The notes beneath the pieces were generated by a model that was not told the DNA's origin, searched no databases, and saw only the letters and a program-made list of their open reading frames with translations. DNA of 64,000 bases from Triplophysa rosa (taxonomy: Eukaryota; Chordata; Actinopteri; Cypriniformes; Nemacheilidae), in the NCBI RefSeq assembly GCF_024868665.1, contig NC_079900.1:26412560-26476559 (forward strand). Reading direction: 5' to 3'. Positions 59,885 to 64,000 of the stretch are shown in pieces (position 1 is the first letter of the stretch; the number at the start of each line of letters is the position of its first letter). Both the position numbers and the translations under genes were made by a program.

Positions 59885-60640
59885 GTTTTAAAGCGGCCCT
59901 AACACACGCAGTTTCTGCCAATCTCATATTAATCTTGAGTACCTATAGAGTACTATTGCATACTTCGTATCTTCGAAGAGTATTTAGTTTGATCGCATTT
60001 GTAAAAGATAGATACAGCTGTATGATTTTTTCCAAAAGCATACGGTGCGTGCGGGGGGAGGGGTAAGCTGAACTAAAGCACGTGCGCACCCATTGCCAAC
60101 AAAACACAGACATCAGCACAGGTTCAACACAGGTTCATGTCCCGCATCTTTTAGCGCTGGGACGGCTCCATATATCAGTTTCAAACCATCTCCAAATCCA
60201 GCGTTATATCCACAATTTATATAACATTCATCACCCAAATGCAGTGAACAAACAAACACCTGAACTTCGCGAACGTATGCTCTCTCCTGCACACAAGTGA
60301 AAGTAACGTCTGCGCATGCTCCTTCTCCTGCACACAAGTGAAAGTGATGTCTGCGCATGCTCCTTCTCCTGCTCTCCGTGCTGCCGCGTGGGCGTGCCGC
60401 GTGCGTTTCCGGGAGAATTGTCCAATAAGAGACTAAGAAAAATTGTTACGAAACAGTTTTATATGTTCGAAAAAACTTTCCGAAACCTGTACGATCGCTG
60501 GGGGAGTGTATCAAGCACAGAAATACTACGTAATACGCCCAACTCGTTTTTTGACAAGTTGACCATGTTAATCATGAAAAGACAGCACGTTTAACATTGT
60601 AAAGTAGTCAGAATGCATGACACATCGTTGCACCCCTTTA
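59885..60640. mobile_element. Nested element, possibly TTAA-flanked
   Basis: The left edge TTTTAAAGCGGCCCTAACAC and right edge GTTGCACCCCTTTAATG are loosely inverted and next to TTAA, which would suit a TTAA-targeting element (inference). The left arm also occurs at 26459-26590. Confidence 0.5.
60278..60373. repeat. 44-bp tandem duplication
   Basis: ctcctgcacacaagtgaaag and gtctgcgcatgctccttctc occur twice at a 44-bp spacing. Confidence 0.9.
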
Positions 60641-61669
60641 ATGTGTGCACATCTGTTCAGAACTGTGCTTGCAAACCATGTGCTAATTAGCATATTTGAG
60701 CTAGGCTCAAGGTATTAAAAAATTGTCACTAACAAAACAGTCACGACCGAAACGTATCATTGTTTTGGTAGTGACAAAAATTGTTTCGGTAGTAAGAAAA
60801 ATGGACGCTTAATCCTTTATTTGTGGAAATAAACAAAACTCTGTACAGTTATGCAAATCATTAGTATTTTAGCATGTTTTAGTAGTGATAAAGTTTGTGA
60901 GCTGTAGGTTTTCTATTAGATATATACTGTCAGATGTTTGTCTGCTCTATGTGCTGGCTACGTACAGTATATGTGCAATATAGTTAGTTATTTGTATTAA
61001 CATAAAATGTTGAAAGTCTGATTCAGCTGTGAAAATTAAATATTGTGATCACTACCAAAACATTACCAACACTGCTGAAAATGTGTGTGTCATAACCGAA
61101 ACATGGGATGTTGTGTCAAAAGTAACATATTAAATGATCAACTAAGATGTTATGATAGTTTTTGGTTTAATGCATATATAAACTAATGAATCCTTATCTT
61201 TGAATTATGTATGATCAATTTTATGCCTTTTACAAAGAAAGATTCGATTCAAAATACAACAAATCTAATAAATTACACTTGAAATATTGTTAAAATTGTA
61301 ACTGTTATTGATTTACATGTGGGAACATTTTTTTTAATAGCAAAATATATATTTAAAAAGTAGATTTAAACAAAATCTTAGTATGTAAAATAATCCTTAT
61401 TATTAAATTATATATTAATGGATTTTAGGACTGACAAAATTTTGGGAGAGGAAGAATTTCCAAAACTTTCTGAAATTACAGTATGAAAATTAACTGCACA
61501 ATTAATAGAAATGTGTACCTTTGATATTACACAATTTGCATACATAGAACAGTTTTTTCAAGATGTTTCCAACTCTGATTTTGCACCAATTCTGTAGAAT
61601 GGCCCGTATACAACATGTATTTCAAAATATTACAAAAATTGCCCTTTTTTCGCTTCACAAATATTTTCC

Positions 61670-62208
61670 CAGTCACAAGTCGCATGGGTATATTTGTAGC
61701 AATAGCCAACAATACATTGTACGGGACAAATGATAGATTTTTCTTCTATGCCCAATATCATATTAAGTAAACATCATGTTCCATGAAGATATTTTGTAAA
61801 TTTCCTACCGTAAATGTATCAAAACTTTTTTTTGAGCAAAATCGTGAACAAAAATGGAAGAAAACACGCCTACAAACATCGCTCACTGCTGCCCCCGCTC
61901 TTTGGGAATCACTCGCTCAAGTTTGGTATCTATGTAAAGAGTAGAATATCTGCTCTCCACAACATCATTACAGCAGTAAGCCAATAGAGTGCATTAATTC
62001 CCCTTCATTAATAACATGCGTTGCTAAGGACTTCATTTTTTTTCCACCCTCAGATTCCAGATTTATTTGTTATATCTTGGCCAAATATTGTCCTATCCTT
62101 ACAAACCATACATAAATGGAAAGCGTATTTATTCGGCTGTCAGATGATGTATAAATTAAAATTTCAAAAACATTGACCCTTATGACTGGTTTTGTTGTAT
62201 AGGGTCAC
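61670..62208. mobile_element. MITE family E, copy 2
   Basis: Same core and right end (ttatgactggttttgttg, agggtcac) as 52102-52705. The left terminal repeat is shortened to CCCAGTCACAAGT. Confidence 0.88.
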
Positions 62209-62530
62209 ATATTTAAATTTAAGAGAACTGGTCTTAAACTGATTAAAAATTACAAATAAACGTTAACTAATTTTAAGTTAGATTTCAATAGAAACATGCC
62301 TCAGCCATGTAAAAGTTGCTGTGCATGTGCAACCAGATGTTTGTGTTAATTTTAGGATAAAGACCACCCCTACAAATTCTCATTTCTATAATACTGTACA
62401 AATATATGTCATTTGAAAAGTATTTTATTGTAATGTATATTGTATATATACTGTGAATAGCAAGGAATTGTGGGTAATGTGTACAGTAAACATAAGATAA
62501 TTTTTGTATAATACTGTAAATAGCAACACT

Positions 62531-64000
62531 GTAAAAATGAGGTTCCCATTCAGTCGGTTCACTCGGTACAACACATGACTATGGGATATCGCGCTCTTAC
62601 GCCATCTACTGAAGACACCTATATTCTCACCTGAAAAGGCAAATGACACATGGCGACGTGGGCGGGATTGCCTGCCCACAGCATATAAATGCAGTCCCAT
62701 GTGTCATTCCCTTTGTTCTTCAGCTCTTCACCGTGCTGTCACGACACCATCACACCATACTGATTTCACAAGAGGTAACCCATGTGGTGATCCCGGTTGA
62801 AACTGTAATAAAAGAAAGGTTTTTTAGCTCAAGTTTAGCACTGCTTACAACAGCTAAGTAACCCTTTTTCGAAAGAAAATGTACAAAAAAGATGCACGCC
62901 CCGGCCCTATGGCATGTGGGTATTCACTATCTGAAAGGGATACTCACGAGCACTGCCCGGTGTGTCTGGGCATCGTCCATGCGAGTCTGGCTGTCTCTAA
63001 CCCCTCTAACATTGCCAGCAGCTCCGCCATTCCACACTCGAGCGGCATCTAGCGTTTGTAGAGTGGGTGCTTAGCAGGGCAGCAGCGAGGCATGGTCCGC
63101 TACTGTCCGTGGAGACCAATCCAGAGTCAACCTTGGCCGTCCTTGCAGAGCTCGCGGGGACCTGGGGTGATTGTGCAAAGGCAGAAGAGGGAACGGGCAT
63201 CCCTCTGATCATTCCTGAGTTTGTCTATAGAGATGATGTATCTGTCTCGTTAGCTACAGCCGAAGACTTCTACAATGACGTGCTACACGAAGGACAAAAT
63301 CAGGGTTCTCCCTCGGTCTCAGAAGAGACTAATGTTGTTGAGACAGGGCAGGATCCCTTCATTAATCTTTTCCGGAGAGCAGCAGAAAAGTTTACTGGCC
63401 CGCTCTGCCACCGGTACAGAAGAACTCGCGCTTCGGGGGGGTTCTATCTGTCCCTGATGCAACTGGGCAGGGTTTACGGCGAATAAGCATGTACGGCCAG
63501 AGCTCTATGTGTTTACTACAGACATACTCCCACTCCCACAGCCTGGGAGAATTGAGCGAGGCCATGTCGGCGGGGATGCCGTGTGACTCACTCATAAGGG
63601 AAGTATGTTCCACAGCGGATTACATCCTTCGCAATGGATTACATCCTTCGCAATTCGCATCTCTGGCTGACCCTGGCGAACCTGCCTAAGCGGGATCGGA
63701 GTGCGTTCCTCAGCGCACCGATCTCCCCATTCGGGCTCTTCGGTGAAGGTTTGGGCGCATTCCAAGCGTGGTTCGAGGATTCCAAAAAAGCAAGCGGAGT
63801 CCCTGAGAGGCTCGATGCTGATGAAGTTTAACGGCCATCGACTGCCAACTCGGGCCTCAGGCCAGTCTACCAACCGCCACCAAAAAAAAGACAGGCTCCA
63901 GCAATAGCACCGAGACCCGATGCTTGGGGAACGCAGAGAACGCATACATAGCCCAGACAGCATGCAGGTCCTGGAAGATGGGGCCCACCCCCAGCGAAAA
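62531..64000 (+). mobile_element. DIRS-like retroelement, 5' part (runs off the window)
   Basis: Starts near GGTTCCCATTCAGTCGGTTC and includes a TATA box (TATAAA 62684-62689), then a gag-like ORF1. The leader and gag resemble fish DIRS retrotransposons, which use a tyrosine recombinase rather than integrase (recognition from memory). RT and recombinase would lie beyond 64000. Confidence 0.65.
62894..63830 (+). pseudogene. DIRS-like ORF1 (gag), broken
   Basis: The first frame reads CGYSLSERDTHEHCPVCLG, with a Cys/His cluster, then meets TAG near 63050. The next frame (63067-63486) reads SVETNPESTLAVLAELAGTW. Later segments in other frames read LGELSEAMSAGMPCDSLI, DYILRNSHLWLTLANLPK and RSAFLSAPISPFGLFGE. 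There are at least three frame changes plus a small duplication (ggattacatccttcgcaat, twice at about 63617-63655). The element is dead. Confidence 0.65.

Larger units (their letters stand above)
59625..61611. mobile_element. 2 kb DNA transposon with 27-bp inverted ends
   Basis: GGGCCATTCTACAGAATTTG with TGCAAA on the left and TTTGCACCAATTCTGTAGAA with TGGCCC on the right are inverted copies. Internal, non-coding sequence carries repeated accgaaac/ggtagtgac words (60740-61110). A second element is nested at about 59885-60640. No transposase recognised; superfamily undetermined. Confidence 0.75.

Overview
This is a 64 kb piece of a teleost fish genome, most likely a cypriniform (carp/loach/zebrafish relative). 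That call rests on the mixture of repeats: tRNA-derived SINEs, palindromic MITEs of types familiar from cyprinids, an L2 LINE, DIRS-like and Ty3/Gypsy elements, and long GA/TA/GT microsatellites. It rests also on one clearly recognisable vertebrate gene. The organism assignment is inference; the sequence does not name it.

The only intact host protein-coding gene I can support is a SoxE transcription factor on the minus strand, a sox9 co-orthologue. It has three coding exons (55470-55058, 54723-54476, 54315-53624) encoding 450 aa, with clean GT-AG introns, a TATA box at 55698-55703 and a probable 3' UTR running to about 52.0 kb. The rest of the window has no second host gene, which fits the gene desert known around SOX9 in vertebrates.

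Layout. 1-8.4 kb: mostly unassigned DNA with microsatellites, a GC-rich minisatellite, a MITE and a solo LTR (6644-7062, 5-bp target duplication). 8.4-12.4 kb: a decayed Ty3/Gypsy element bounded by LTRs, whose gag is split by a second, unrelated solo LTR (8849-9694). 12.8-27.8 kb: tandem duplications, two tRNA-SINEs, several MITE families and a 1.3 kb element with long inverted ends. 27.85-40.5 kb: a 6.25 kb segment present twice in direct tandem, joined by a single N at 34100. Each copy carries the same LTR retrotransposon (28626-32402 and 34877-38653), a Ty3/Gypsy element with the unusual domain order protease-integrase-RT-RNase H (Gmr1-like) and a tRNA-Phe primer site, followed by an L2 LINE. 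42-47.5 kb: MITEs, microsatellites and a broken THAP-domain ORF. 47.8-51.8 kb: a 4 kb element with CACTG-type ends that contains exons of a C2H2 zinc-finger gene on its minus strand and a nested 923-bp hAT element. 52-55.7 kb: sox9, with a MITE in its probable 3' UTR. 55.7-62.2 kb: upstream DNA with a GA tract and a nested pair of inverted-repeat elements. 62.5 kb to the end: the 5' part of a decayed DIRS-like retroelement.

The most interesting points are the Gmr1-like domain order, the tandem duplication (which may be an assembly artefact), the multi-exon gene remnant inside the CACTG element, and the transposon inside the probable sox9 3' UTR. I found no convincing new biological system. 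Every coding region in the retroelements is broken by stops, frameshifts or deletions.
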